The notes under the pieces are model-generated. The model was given only the letters and a program-made list of their open reading frames with translations. It was not told where the DNA came from and made no database searches. A stretch of 64,000 nucleotides of DNA from Phocoena phocoena. Taxonomy: Eukaryota; Chordata; Mammalia; Artiodactyla; Phocoenidae. The stretch lies in contig NC_089226.1 in assembly GCF_963924675.1 (NCBI RefSeq), forward strand, positions 51,477,124 through 51,541,123, in the 5' to 3' direction. This document shows positions 23,600-34,967 of the stretch, one piece after another. Numbering within the stretch: the stretch's first letter is position 1; each line of letters opens with the position of its first letter. A program made the translations under genes and the position numbers.

Positions 23600-24541
23600 T
23601 TAATTGTTTTTTTATGTTTGTTATTGAAGGTCTTTTCCTTCTCTTTCATTTCCTGCCTAGAGAAGTTCCTTTAGCCTTCGTTGTAAAGCTGGTTTGGTGG
23701 TGCTGTGTTCTCGTAGCTTTTGCTTGTCAGTAAAGGTTTTAATTTCTCTGTCACATCTGAATGAGATCCTTGCTGGGTAGAGTAATCTTGGTTTTAGGTT
23801 TTTCTCCTTCATCACTTTAAATATGTCCTGCCACTCCCTTCTGGCTTGCAGAGTTTCTGCTGAAAGATCAGCTGTTAAGCTATGGGGATTCCCTTTTGTG
23901 TCACTTGTTGTTTTTCCCTTGTTGCTTTTAAATTTTTTCTGTGTATTTAATATTTGATAGTTTGATTAATATGTGTCTTGGTGTGTTTTTCCTTGGATTT
24001 ATCCTGTATGGGACTCTCTGTGCTTCCTGGACTTGATTAACTACTTCCTTTCCCATATTAGGGAAGTTTTCAAATATAATCTCTTCATTTATTTTCTCAG
24101 TCCCTTTCTTTTTCTCTTCTTCTTCTGGGACCCCTATAATTCATATGTTGGTACATTTAATATTGTCCCAGAGGTCCCTAGACTGTCCTCAATTTTCTTC
24201 ATTCTTTTTTCTTTATTCTGCTCTGCAGTAGTTATTTCCACTATTTTATCTTCCAGGTCACTTATCCGTTCTTGTGCCTCAGTTATTCTGCTATTGATCC
24301 CTTTTAGAGAATTTTAATTGCATTTATTGTGCTGTTAATCACTGTTTGCTCTTCAGTTTTTGTAGGTTCTTGTTAAACGTTTCTTGTATTTCCTCATTCT
24401 ATTTCCAAGGTTTTGGATCATCTTTACTATCATTATTCTGAATTCTTTTTCAGGTAGACTGCCTATTTCCTCTTCATTTCTTAGTTCTGGTGGCTTTTTG
24501 CCTTGCTGCTTCATCTGCTGTGTGTTTCTCTGTCTTCTCAT
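23600..24541 (-). pseudogene. L1 ORF1 (RNA-binding chaperone), broken, copy B
   Basis: The N-terminal 62 codons (24541 down to 24353) are open, beginning at the Met before RRQRNTQQMKQQGKK and containing GSLPEKEFRIMIVKMIQNLGNR, the start of the coiled coil used for trimerisation. Further C-terminal blocks (ARREWQDI-like near 23850, YPARISF-like near 23780) are recognisable but out of frame or after stops. Length matches a mammalian ORF1. It sits directly upstream of ORF2. No active protein is expected. Confidence 0.9.
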
Positions 24542-26465
24542 TTTGCTTAACTTACTATGTTTTGGGGTGTCCTTTTCGCAGGCTGCAGGTTCGTAGTTCC
24601 TGTTGTTTTTGGTGTCTGTCCCCAGTGGCTAAGCTTGGTTCAGTGGGTTGTGTAGGCTTCCTGGTGAAGGGGACCAGTGCCTGTGTTCTGGTGGATGAGG
24701 CCGGATCTTGTTTTTCTGGTGGAGAGGTCCACGTCTGATTGTGTGTTTTAGACTGTCTGTGGCCTTATCATGATTTTAGGCAGCCTCTCTGCTAATGGGT
24801 GGGGTTGTGTTCCTGTCTTGCTAGTTGTTTGGCATAGGGTGTCCAGCGCTGTTGCTTGCTGGTCATTGAGTGGAGTTGGGTCTTGGCGTTGAGATGGAGA
24901 TCTCTGAGAGATTTTCACCATTTCATATTACGTGGACTTGGGAGGTCTCTTGTGGACCAGTGTGCTGAACTTGGCTCCCCCACCTCAGAGGCACAGCCCT
25001 GATGCCTGGCTGGAGCACCAAGAGCCTGTCATCCACACGGCTCAGAATAAAAGGTAGAAAATAAATAAATAAGATGATAAAATAAAATAGTTATTAAAAT
25101 AAAAATTTTTAAGAAAAAAAATTTTTTAAGTAAAAAAAAAAAAAAACGGACAGACAGAACCCTAGGACAAATGGTAAAAGTAAAGCTATACAGACAAAAT
25201 CACACACAGAAGCATACACATACACACTCACAAAAAGAGAAAAAGGGAAAAAAAAAAAATCGTTGCACCCAAAGTCCACATCCTCAATTTGGGATGATTC
25301 GTTGTCTATTCAGGTACTCCACAGATGCAGGGTACGTGAAGTTGATTGTGGAGATTTAATATGCTGCTCCTGAGGCTGCTAGGAGAGATTTCCCGTTCTC
25401 TTCTTTGTTCCACAGCTCCTGGGGCTCAGCTTTGGATTTGGCCCCGCCTCTGCGTGTAGGTCGCCTTAGGGCGTCTGTTGTTCGCTCAGACAGGACGGGG
25501 TTAAAAGTGCTGCCGCTTCGCAGGCCCGGGCTCGCTCAGGCCGCGGGGGAGGGAGGGGTACGAATGCGGAGCGAGCCTGCGGCGGCAAAGGCCTACGTGA
25601 CGTTGCACCCGCCTGAGGCGTGCCGTGCGTTCTTCCGCGGAAGTTGTCCCTGATTAACTGTACCCTGGTAGTGGCGGGCTGCGCACGCTCCCGGGAGGGG
25701 AGGTGGGGAGAGTGACTTGTGTTTGCACACAGGCTCCTTGGTGGCGGCAGCAGCAGCCTTAGCATCTCATGCCCGTCTCTGGGGTCCGCGCGGACAGCCG
25801 CGGCTCGCGCCCGTCTCTGGAGCTCCTTTAAGCGGCGCTCTTAATCCCCTCTCCTCACGCACCAGGAAACAGGCAGTAAAAATTCTCTTGCCTCTCCGGC
25901 AGCTCCAGACTTTTTCCCGGACTCCCTCCTGGCTGGCTGTGGCACACTAGCCCCTTCAGGCTGTGTTCACGCCCCCAGTCCTCTCCCTGGGACCCAACCT
26001 TCGAAGCTCGAGCCTCAGCTCCCAGCCCCGCCCGCCCCGGCAGGTGAGTAGACAAGCCTCTTGGGCTGGTGAGTGCTGGTCGGCACCGCTCCTCTGTGCG
26101 GGAATCTCTCCGCTTTGCCCTCCGCACCCCTGTTGCTGTGCTCTCCTCTGTGGCTCCAAAGCTTCCCCCCTGCCACCCCCAGTCTCCACCTGCGAAGGGG
26201 CTTCTAGTGTGTGGAAACCTTTCTTCCTTCACAGCTCCCTCCCACTGGTGCAGGTCCCGTCCCTATTCTTTTGTCTCTGTTATTCTTTTTTCTTTTGCCC
26301 TACCCAGGTATGTGGGGAGTTTCTTGCCTTTGGGGAGGTCTGAGGTCTTCTGCCAGCGTTCAGTGGGTGTTCTGTAGGAGTTGTTCCACATGTAGATGTA
26401 TTTCTGATGTATTTGTGGTGAGGAAGGTGATCTCGCCTCTTACTCTTTCACCATCTTGAAGCTCC
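24542..26465 (-). promoter_or_regulatory. L1 copy B 5' UTR with CpG-rich promoter
   Basis: The promoter-distal end has a YY1-like CAAGATGG at the first bases, which in L1 sets the transcription start. About 25440-26110 is dense in CpG (CTGCGGCGGCAAAGG, CCGCGGAAG, GGCCGCGGGG), the only CpG-island-like stretch in the window. Between it and ORF1 is a 220-base tract (25035-25255) that is T-rich on the sense strand. L1 5' UTRs act as internal pol II promoters; activity here is not shown. Confidence 0.88.
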
Positions 26466-26599
26466 TTCTATTAGTTTGATATTTTAAATTTATGAATCAT
26501 ATGCCAAGCCTCACAATTATACCCACTAAGAAGTTTTCACATCTATACCTTTTCTTTCCCCAAACCACTACCTCATGTCCATAGCTCATTTGCTCACAT

Positions 26600-27100
26600 G
26601 TAGATTATTTCAGTGACCTACTAATGGGACTCCCAGCCATTAATTTTTTGTTTGTTTTAAGTTTGATTCTGATCACATCACTTTTCTGTTGAAAATCCTT
26701 CTGTGATTTCAAATTGCCTTCTAGTTACAGTCAACATCCTTTAGTGTGGCATGTCAGAGTTCAGATTATATGAACTTAAATTTTCTCATGATCTCTGAGC
26801 CCACACCATGAACTCTCCCATTTAAGCCCTCCAGGAAACTTGTAATTTCTCAATATAGTCAGAGTTCTCCCAGGTTCATAGCTGTGTTCCATTTCCTCTT
26901 CTGCACATGTCCTTCTTCACCTACACTCCCAAACACACATGAAAGTGACCCATTTTAAATAAATCCCTCTATGTATTATCCCCTCGACTTCCCACACCCC
27001 TATATTAAGAAGTGGCTTCCTCTCCTTTCAACTCCCATAGCTTTTTTCCTCACGTTTGCTTATAAGTTTTGGCATGTTTTGAGGTTTATTATTCTTGCTT
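26600..27100 (+). mobile_element. L2 LINE fragment
   Basis: GATTCTGATCACATCACTTT, GTTGAAAATCCTTCTGTG and CCCAAACACACATGAAAG resemble L2 3' sequence in order (GATCATGTCACTCCCC, CTCAAAACCCTCCAG). It is strongly diverged. Confidence 0.5.
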
Positions 27101-27314
27101 GCATTCATAGTTAGTTTCCCTTCTTGGATTTTTAATTTCTCTGTGGTGAGGTTTGTAATCATTGCATTGCTTAGTTTTTTGCTAATTATAGATGCCCAGC
27201 AATTGTCTTTGAAGGAAACACATACTACTTAAGCAATTGCATGTATATAAAAATTTAGTGTTGAAATCAGCAAAAAAAAAAAATGGTATCTTCCTTAGAT
27301 CCGATAGAAAGGGG

Positions 27315-27400
27315 CCTTTTCCCCCTGCTTTAGTGGTATAACTGACAAAGTTTGGGCTTTTCCCCCTCGACTTTATTCAAGTAAAATTGACAAAAAATAA
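27315..27400 (-). repeat. Tandem pair of diverged L1 3' termini
   Basis: Plus-strand CTTTTCCCCCTGCTTTAG (27316) and CTTTTCCCCCTCGACTTTA (27357) each begin a roughly 41-base block ending in a TGACAAA-like motif. On the L1 sense strand each resembles the L1MA/MB terminus (TCAATAAAACTGGGGGGAAAA type). Confidence 0.6.
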
Positions 27401-27885
27401 TGGTATATATTTAGGATGTAAAACATTATGATTTAATATATGTTGACATTGTGAAATGATTACCCAATCGAGCTTGTTAATACATCCATCACCTCACATA
27501 TTTACCTCTTTGTGTGTATGTGTGTGTGTGTGTGATGAGAATACTTAAGATTTTGACTTAGCAAATTTCATGTATACAATGTAGTATTATTAACTATAAT
27601 TACTGTGCTGTACATTAGGTCCCTGAACTTATTCATCGTATAATCGAAAATTTGTACCCTTTGACCAATATCTCCTTATTTTCTACCCCACCCCCAGTCC
27701 CTGGCAACCACTGTTCTACTCTCTGCTTCTATGAATTTGACTTTTTTAGATTCCACATATCAGTGAGATCATACAGTATTTGTCATGCTGTGTCTGGATT
27801 TTACTTAGCATATGTCCTCTAGATTCATCCATTTTGTGGAAAATGGCAGGATTTCTTTCTTTTTTTAAGGCTGAATAACATTCCA

Positions 27886-27924
<39 letters not shown>

Positions 27925-28030
27925 GATATAGTGAATAGTGCTTCCACAAACATGAGAGTACACATATGTCTTAGAGATACTGATTTCATTTCCTCTGGAT
28001 ATATACCCAGAAATGAGATTGTTGGTTTAT
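27356..28030 (-). mobile_element. L1 3' segment of a twin-primed (5'-inverted) insertion
   Basis: Reverse-strand L1MA/MB-type 3' UTR and ORF2 C-terminus, including CTGGCAACCACTGTTCTAC, GGAAAATGGCAGGATTTC and GGATATATACCCAGAAATG. Two (GT)n tracts sit inside at 27511-27534 and 27889-27919. At 28030 the L1 sequence breaks off in the block coding for YDPAI..LLGIYPE and switches strand. Confidence 0.92.
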
Positions 28031-28034
28031 AAGA

Positions 28035-29395
28035 AAACTATAAGACACTGAAGAAAAAAATTGAAGAACACACACATAAATGGAAAGTATCCTGTGTTCA
28101 TGCTTTGGGAGAGCTAATAATATTAAAATATTCATACTAACCAAAGCAATCTACAGATTCATTGAATATTTCAGAGGCATTTTTCACAGAAATAGAAAAA
28201 AAAATCCTAAAATTTGTATGGAACCACAAAAGACCCTCAGTAGCCAAAGCAATCTTGTGACAGAAAGTAAAGCTATAGGAATCACACTCCCTGATTTCAA
28301 ATCACTTTACAAAGCTATTGTAATTAAAAATGCATAGTCTTGGCATAAAAACAGACACAGACAAATGAACAAATAGAAAGCCTTAAAATAAACCCACACA
28401 TATACAGTCAACTAATCTTTGACAAGAGTGCCAAGAATACACAATGTGGAAGGGATAGTCTCTTTAATAAATGGTGTTGTGCAGAATATATATTCACATG
28501 CTAAAGAATGAAGTTAGACCATTATCTTAAGCCACACACACAAATTAACTCAAAATTGATCAAAGACTTAATTGTAAGACCTGAAACTGGAAAACTCTTA
28601 GAACAAAATATGGAGACAAAGCTCACTGACATGGGTCTTGGCAGTATTTTTTTTTTTTTTTTTTGTATATAACACCAAAAGCACAGGAAAGAAAACCAGA
28701 AATAAACAAGTGGGAACACATCAAACTAAAAAGCTTTTGCACAGCAAAGAAAACAATCAACAAAATAGAAGGCAACCTATGGAATGTGAGAAAATAATTA
28801 CAAACCATATATCTCATAACAGATTAATATCCAAAATATACATGGAACTTCTACAACTCAATACCAAAAATAAAACAAAATGAACAACAACAACAAATTA
28901 AATAACCTGATTAAAAAATAGGCAAAGAACTTGAATAGACATTTTTCCAAAGAAGACATACACTGGCCAACAGGTGTATGAGAAGGCTTAAAATCACTAG
29001 TATCAGAAAAAATGCAAATCAAAACCATAATGAATAATCACCTCACACCTGTCCATATGGCTACCTAGATAGGTGAGATGTGTAGGGAGGGAGGTTCAAG
29101 AGGGAGGGGTTTATGTATCATATAGTTGATTCACTTCATTGTACAGAAGAAACTAACACAACATTGTAAAGTAATTATACTCCAATAAAAAAATCATAAA
29201 TCTGAATAGCTAAATGTCAAACTAATGTACAAATAAAACTCTGAGTATAAGAAAAAGATAAGAGATAAGCATTGGTGAGATTGTGAAGAAAAGGAAACAC
29301 TTCTGCAGTGCTGGTGGGAATTTAAATTGGTATAGCCACTATGGAAAGCAGTATGGAGGCCCCTCAAAAACTTAAAAATAGGAAGGTTTTTAATG
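28035..29395 (+). mobile_element. Inverted 5' segment of the same L1
   Basis: Plus-strand ORF2 sequence from an EDYKTLKKKIEEH-like point through AAACCCACACATATACAG and AACACATCAAACTAAAAAGC to CAGTATGGAGGCCCCTC. It ends about where the 3' segment (27356-28030) starts in L1 coordinates, the pattern left by twin priming. A T homopolymer expansion lies at 28647-28666, and a younger L1 end interrupts it at 29068-29190. Confidence 0.88.
29068..29190 (+). mobile_element. Short young L1 3' end nested in the inverted L1
   Basis: GGAGGTTCAAGAGGGAGGGG, TAGTTGATTCACTTCATTG, GAAACTAACACAACATTG and ACTCCAATAAAAAAA are the 3' UTR end of copy-B-like L1 (compare 34620-34740). It interrupts an ORF2 sentence that resumes near 29245 as AAGCATTGGTGAGATTG. 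Confidence 0.85.
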
Positions 29396-30179
29396 GCAAT
29401 ATAAAAACTCTTGTTAGAAAACTGGTTTTCTAACAATATGTGGACACATTTCTGGAGTATTTCTATTTAAATGACTTGCCATAAGAAACATTATTCAGTT
29501 TACATACTTTAAAAAAATCTATTCTCTTGTTTGAGACTCCAAGAACCCTATGAGTTAAATGAAATTTCCAATTTTATATATGGGAGGTTTAGAGAATTAT
29601 CTAAAATCAAACAAATAGAATCAGTAGGGGCCAAAATCTCCATCTTTTGCATCAAATCCTGGTTTTGTTCTACTTAGAATAAACGTTGCTATTATCCTCA
29701 GAATTCTCTCCTTGTGCCATTTTTATGTAAAACCATGCTCCTTCCTTCATTTGTTTTTTTTATTCCTTCTTTCCTTCCTCTAAATATTTATAATTAATTG
29801 ATATTTACAAAGTACTGTAATATGCAGCATATTTAATCCCCATGATGACACTGTGTGAGTAAACTTTATACTAAGAAAACTGAATCTTCCTGATTTTAAG
29901 TAACTAGATCAGAATCATACTGATAAGAATTATTGTAATCTCTTCTTGGATCTGAGTCTCTTAACTACGAATAGCATGCTGTTTCCACCAAATTCTTGGT
30001 GATTTCCAAGACCTTACTAACGTGGAAGAAATAACTCTGTTATCTACTCTTTCAGTAAATATTTATGGTCTCCCATAAACCTGACAGTGTGATGAATGGA
30101 TGTGTAGTTTACATGGATATACATACAGGTTTTGTTTTTGGTAAATGCTTTTCTTTTTTTGGTAAGTGGAAGTAAGATC
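29396..30179. other. AT-rich interval, nothing recognised
   Basis: No repeat family or gene assigned. Confidence 0.5.
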
Positions 30180-31660
30180 ATGAGAAAAGAACACTCAAAT
30201 AAGTAAAATATAGAATAAAAAGGGGAAACTCATAAAGACAAAATAGAAAGTTAAATATAATTCAATAATAATGATGTAAACATATATGCCAAATATGTTT
30301 GATATTTGAAATTTGACTTTGAAAAGCCTAGACAAAATGAATACATTCTCAAAATACATATAATGCTAAACCTGGCACAAATAGAAATTCAAAATCTGAA
30401 TAGACTAATAACCATTAAATTTTTTTGAAAACATCATCAACCATCTCAACAATCCACACTGTAAAAGAAGATAAATGATATAGTTTCAGTAATGTCATAT
30501 GAGAGTTCTAAGAAATATTTTTAAGGAGATAATTTTATACAATCTGTTTCATAATATAAAAATTAAGGAAAATCTGTTAAGGTTTTCATGAGGCTGGAAT
30601 AGCCTTGAGTTCCATAATAAAATAAAGACAGTATATAAAAGAAAAGTATAGTCTTATTTAAATACTATACTACTACATCTGTGTATGATACACATCTGTG
30701 TATGACATTTTCCCCAGAAATGCAAGATTTTTTAAAATCGCAAAATCTGTCAACATGAATACCATTTTAATTAACTAAAAGAGAAAAATCATATGACAAT
30801 ACCAACAGATGTAGCAAAAGTATTTGATCAAGTTTATTACCTATTTATATTGAAATGTTTTTACTGCTAATAATGGATTATAGCTTCCTTAACTCAATCA
30901 AGGCTATATATGAAAACATAGAGTAGGTATCGAATTCACTGGACAAACTTTGACTCATTCCCTTTAAGATTATGAAGGAGAGAAACCTGTTATGACTGCC
31001 ACCAGAAGTTTTTACAACTTTAATAAGAAAAGTAAAAGATATAAAAGGCATAAGAATAGGAAACAGAGACAAAACCTCTATTTCACATGTTATCCATCAA
31101 AAATCAAACAGAATCTACTTATACACCATTAAAACAAATAAGAAAATTGAGCAAGATGTTCAAATACAAGATACTAAAAAATCAATGTGTTTATCCTTAC
31201 CAAATATAAAAAGTTGAAAACATAAAAAAATTTAGAGGGGCAAAAAAAGATACTGCTCAAAAACCAATAAAACTACAAATTGCCTAAGAATTAGCCTGGC
31301 AAAGTCTGTATATTTGGGGCAGTAATTAGATGGAGATAATCTAGGTGTCTTGTGCTAGAAGAATAGCTAATTATGGAAGACATTTGCTGTGTAATACTAT
31401 GCTGGCATTGAGAAACAATGAACTAGAGAGACAAACAGTAACATAGTGTTGGGGCAAACATAAGTAATAGAATGAAACATATAGCATAAAGTTCTTTATG
31501 TAATGAAAAATATATGTCTAAAAAATCATCTGAAAACATATATTAAATTTATTAGAGCAGGTACCTATGGTGAAGAGGATAGGAATGGAGGTATCAGAGA
31601 TGATAGGAAAAGAAACAAACCAAGACGCTATAAAAATAATAAACTTCTGTAAATGGAGTG
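30180..31660 (+). mobile_element. Ancient L1/HAL1-like LINE relic
   Basis: A-rich plus-strand DNA with eroded ORF2 phrases: AATACATTCTCAAAATAC, CCAACAGATGTAGCAAAAG, GATCAAGTTTATTAC (the AFDK..-type block) and CTATGCTGGCATTGAGAAAC (GVYYA..-like C-terminus). No frame longer than a few dozen codons remains. Confidence 0.6.
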
Positions 31661-31819
31661 ATGATAAAGAGCTCAACATTGTTTCACGATTAACCTAATT
31701 CACTGCATCTGAGTTTCGAATAAAGACAAAGCAAAACAAAAATTCCTAGGAACTTTCCCTCAATGTTTAATGATTAAAACTCAACAAGGAACATCACAGC
31801 TCATCAAATACACCATCCT

Positions 31820-31930
31820 CTTGTTTAATAGATGAGAAGATTTAACCCCAGAGGGATTCACTCAGTTGTTAAGTTCACACATCGTTAATGATTGGTCTTC
31901 CAGTTCCCAGTTGTGCTCTCTTTTCTGTCC
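31820..31930 (+). mobile_element. MIR fragment, weak
   Basis: ATAGATGAGAAGATTTAACCC, GTTGTTAAGTTCACACATCG and TTGGTCTTCCAG follow the MIR 3' half with high divergence. Confidence 0.45.
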
Positions 31931-32465
31931 TGTGTGACCTTTCTGCTTGAGGAGTGCTCTTACCATAAAAGTGCCATCCTTTGGTGCCCTCAACGAATTT
32001 ACATTTCCAACTTCATTAAATAAAATGCCACCCACCATTTATCTGAGTTAAATGATTCTTTCATTGCACTGCAGAGGATTCAGTTATGAGAGTATGATTG
32101 AAAAAATAGTCTGGAACAAAAAGAAATGCATGAGCAAGTATGTGAAGGATCAATTATCTAACGAAAACAACTCTGTTAATCACCTGAATGGAAACAGTAA
32201 AAAGTTTTAGGAAAGAGTTATTTTTTTCTGAATTGAGTGTTATGGTGAAGTGGTTTTTATCTGTGCAGGACTTTTGCAGCCAAAGCACACAAGTCCTTGA
32301 GCTAATTTACTTTTTGACACTGCATGTGTCTAAGGACAGTATTTGAGGTACCATCTCAACTTGTTACCCATTACAGCTTTTAATCCATTATTGTCTACCT
32401 TCTTTAAACAAAACAAAACAAATGTATTAATTACTTACTGATTCAATAGAGGTCATTACTACTAA
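31931..32465. other. Unique interval, nothing recognised
   Basis: No repeat or gene assigned. Confidence 0.5.
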
Positions 32466-32469
32466 TTTT

Positions 32470-32670
32470 AGTGAGAGCTACTATTTATTCAGCACTTAAA
32501 CTGTCTCAGACATTTTAATGAACATGGCATGAAATCATAATGACCATTGGATAGATGAGAAAAATGAGCCTCAGGGCAGTTTCGTAACTTGCCCATCATC
32601 AGATGAATTAGTGATAGAGGTAGACCTTCAACCCAAATCCAAAGCCTTATTCTACACAATATAATACATA
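32470..32670 (+). mobile_element. MIR SINE, nearly complete
   Basis: GAGAGCTACTATTTATTCAG, CATAATGACCATTGG, GATGAGAAAAATGAGCCTCAG, CGTAACTTGCCCATCATC and CAACCCAAATCCAAAGCC span the MIR from its 5' part to its 3' end. Confidence 0.88.
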
Positions 32671-32699
32671 TTCTAATACTGATCAGAGATATTGCAGGT

Positions 32700-32768
32700 G
32701 CCTATCAAAACATGTCTGGCCTTTCCTGATGCAACAGTGGAGGTGCATTTTCTAGATGTGAAGAATCA
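32700..32768 (+). repeat. 69-bp unidentified sequence, copy 1
   Basis: GCCTATCAAAACATGTCTGG ... AGATGTGAAGAATCA. It matches the reverse complement of 42466-42534 at 67 of 69 positions, the two differences being G/C changes. It lies in unassigned DNA 30 bases after a MIR. I do not recognise its family. Confidence 0.95.
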
Positions 32769-33235
32769 GTTTAAAATGCAACTGAATTTATCTACAGGGA
32801 AATGAGTGCAATACTATTCTGCCACAATTGCGAAGTAAACGGTATTCACAGCATTGCTGATCTGTGTAAAATGAGGCCCTGATGTTTCTAGCACCAGCAA
32901 GATATTCAAAAGGCAATACTAATGATTAAAAAGGCACCAGACAACCACTTTTGTGTCCCAAGGGATGCCATTTATGGAGGAGGATATAAAGGGGCATAAA
33001 CTTAAGGTCAAAGCTGAAGTATTCAAACCAGATATATTGCCAGGAAAAGAGAGCTGACTCCATAACAGAGATCCATCAAGCAGAAAAATAAAGGGACATT
33101 TTACGAAGAGGGGCTGTTGGCTAGTGACTGGCATTCACCTTGGTGTTTTATCCATGTCTTTCAACTTCCTGTGATTGGTGTTGGTGAAGGCCATTGAAAA
33201 AAGTTGCTGCAATGAGGAACTCTTTTCAGTGTTTG
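32769..33235. other. Unique interval, nothing recognised
   Basis: No repeat or gene assigned. Confidence 0.5.
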
Positions 33236-33239
33236 GAGG

Positions 33240-33400
33240 GCACAAAATATGGCTCCATAAGACAGACTTTGTATTATGGCTTAGTAACTTTTTAATTGTT
33301 AGACCCTGGGAAATATTTTTAAATTCTCTGAAGCTCAGTTTTCTCTGCAGTAAAATGGAGTAATAAATAATGCTTACTGACTTTTTAAAATTGTGCATCT
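33240..33400 (-). mobile_element. MIR SINE
   Basis: TTAGACCCTGGGAAATATTT, CTGAAGCTCAGTTTTCTC and TGCAGTAAAATGGAGTAATAA are the reverse MIR core. Confidence 0.75.
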
Positions 33401-33993
33401 AAAATGAATCAGAGTATGTAATCTTTTACAATAGTTTTCTAAAATTTACCCTCTATTGTTACTGACAGTATCAGTAATGCCACTAAAATGATGTGATAAC
33501 TGGGGAATAGGAAGAACAGAAAATAGCTCTGACAAAATATTCAGATAGAACAAAACTTTAAAAAATTCTTTGTGAGACTGACAACACCAAATCTTTTTTC
33601 TGAAACACACCAAGGGCTGATGAAGAAATGTCTATGAACTAAGGTTGTGTGGTGTAGGTAATAATGCTATAACAGGCCATATCGACTGAGCTTGAGGTAG
33701 AATTCTCTTAAATGTGGATTTAACCCTTGACTGACCACCCTCATAATAGTCAAAGAATATTCCAGAAAGTTAAGTCATAAAATTGTAGGTGGCACCTGAA
33801 TGGGTGGCTAATAGGGAAAGTATTTGAACCATGTCTGAAAGTCGTTCAGTTAAGTACTGCTATGTCTGACAAACGAGTTGGTGGGATGAAGGAGGCACAT
33901 GGCTGCAGGGCCCTAAAGAAAAATCACCTCAGGAAAGGTAGAAACTCATGCTGAATTGCATGGCCCAAGTAATAGGATCTGGGAGTCAGAGAC
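33401..33993. other. Unique interval, nothing recognised
   Basis: No repeat or gene assigned. Confidence 0.5.
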
Positions 33994-34007
33994 AAAAGGT
34001 GAGGCTG

Positions 34008-34749
34008 ACTATGGAGAACAGTATGGAGGTTTCTTAAAAAACTAAAAAGAGAACTACCATATGACCCAGCAATCCTACTATTGGGCATATACCCTGAGAA
34101 AACCATAATTCAAAAAGAGTCATGTACCACAATGTTCATTGCAGCACTATTTACAATAGCCCGGAAATGGAAGCAGCGTAAATGTCCATCAACAGATGAA
34201 TGAATAAAGAACATGTGGCACACATATACAATGGAATATTACTCAGCCATAAAAAGAAGTGAAATTGAGTTATTTGTAGTGAGGTGGATGGACCTAGTGT
34301 CTGTCATACAGAGTGAAGTAAGTCAGAAAGAGAAAAACAAATACCGTATGCTAACACATATATATGGAATATAAAAAGAAAACAACAAATGGTTCTGAAG
34401 AACCTAGGGGCAGGGCAGGAATAAAGACGAAGATGTAGAGAATGGACTTGAGTACACGGGGAGGGGGAAGGGTCAGTTGGGATGAAGTGAGAGAGTGGCA
34501 TATACGTATATACACCACCAAATGTAAAATAAATAGCTAGTGGGAAGCAGCTGCATCGCACAGGGAGATCAGCTTGGTGCTGTGTGACCACCTAGAGGGG
34601 TGGGATAGGGAGGGTAGGAGGGAGATGCAAGAGGGAGGAGATATGGGGATATATGTATATGTATAGCTGATTCACTTTGTTATACAGCAGAAACTAACAC
34701 ACCATTGTAAAGCAACTATACTCCAATAAAGATGTTAAAAAAAAAAAAA
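34008..34749 (+). mobile_element. Young 5'-truncated L1 with 14-bp target duplication
   Basis: It starts in the ORF2 C-terminus (ACTATGGAGAACAGTATGG) and closely matches copy B (19431-20160, reverse) through the 3' UTR to ACTCCAATAAAGATG and an A tail. The perfect 14-bp repeat AAAAGGTGAGGCTG lies at 33994-34007 and 34750-34763. ORF2 remnants carry stops. Confidence 0.97.
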
Positions 34750-34908
34750 AAAAGGTGAGGCTGGACATATCTCCATCTGGATACTGCTCCTCTACCCTCT
34801 CTACTGAGGAATAACTCTGTGCCCCAGCAATCAAATTCTATAGATTCAGAAAAGCTACCAAGGGCCCTTGAAGCATTGCTATGTGTTGAAAGTGAAATCT
34901 GAAGTAGA

Positions 34909-34967
34909 TGTGACACTGTCTGCTTCTAAGGGACAGATGAGAGTAGTGTGACACTGTCTGCTTCTAA
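34909..34967 (+). repeat. Short tandem duplication (38-bp period)
   Basis: TGTGACACTGTCTGCTTCTA occurs at 34909 and again at 34947 with identical sequence. Confidence 0.9.

Larger units (their letters stand above)
19429..26465 (-). mobile_element. Near full-length L1 LINE, copy B
   Basis: On the minus strand it begins GGAGCTTCAAGATGGTG at 26465, the expected L1 start with a YY1-like CAAGATGG. It continues through a CpG-rich 5' UTR, ORF1, ORF2 and a 3' UTR, and ends in an A tail (plus-strand T run at 19425-19434). Length is about 7.0 kb, normal for a full-length mammalian L1. Degenerate target duplications sharing AGTTTGAT lie at about 19411-19425 and 26466-26480. ORFs are interrupted, so it is not autonomous. 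Confidence 0.97.

Noticed and set aside
25405..26459. Open frames of 80-126 codons in the CpG-rich stretch, as a host gene with a CpG island
   Set aside because: The stretch is the 5' UTR of L1 copy B, ending at the canonical L1 start; GC-rich DNA has few stops in all frames.
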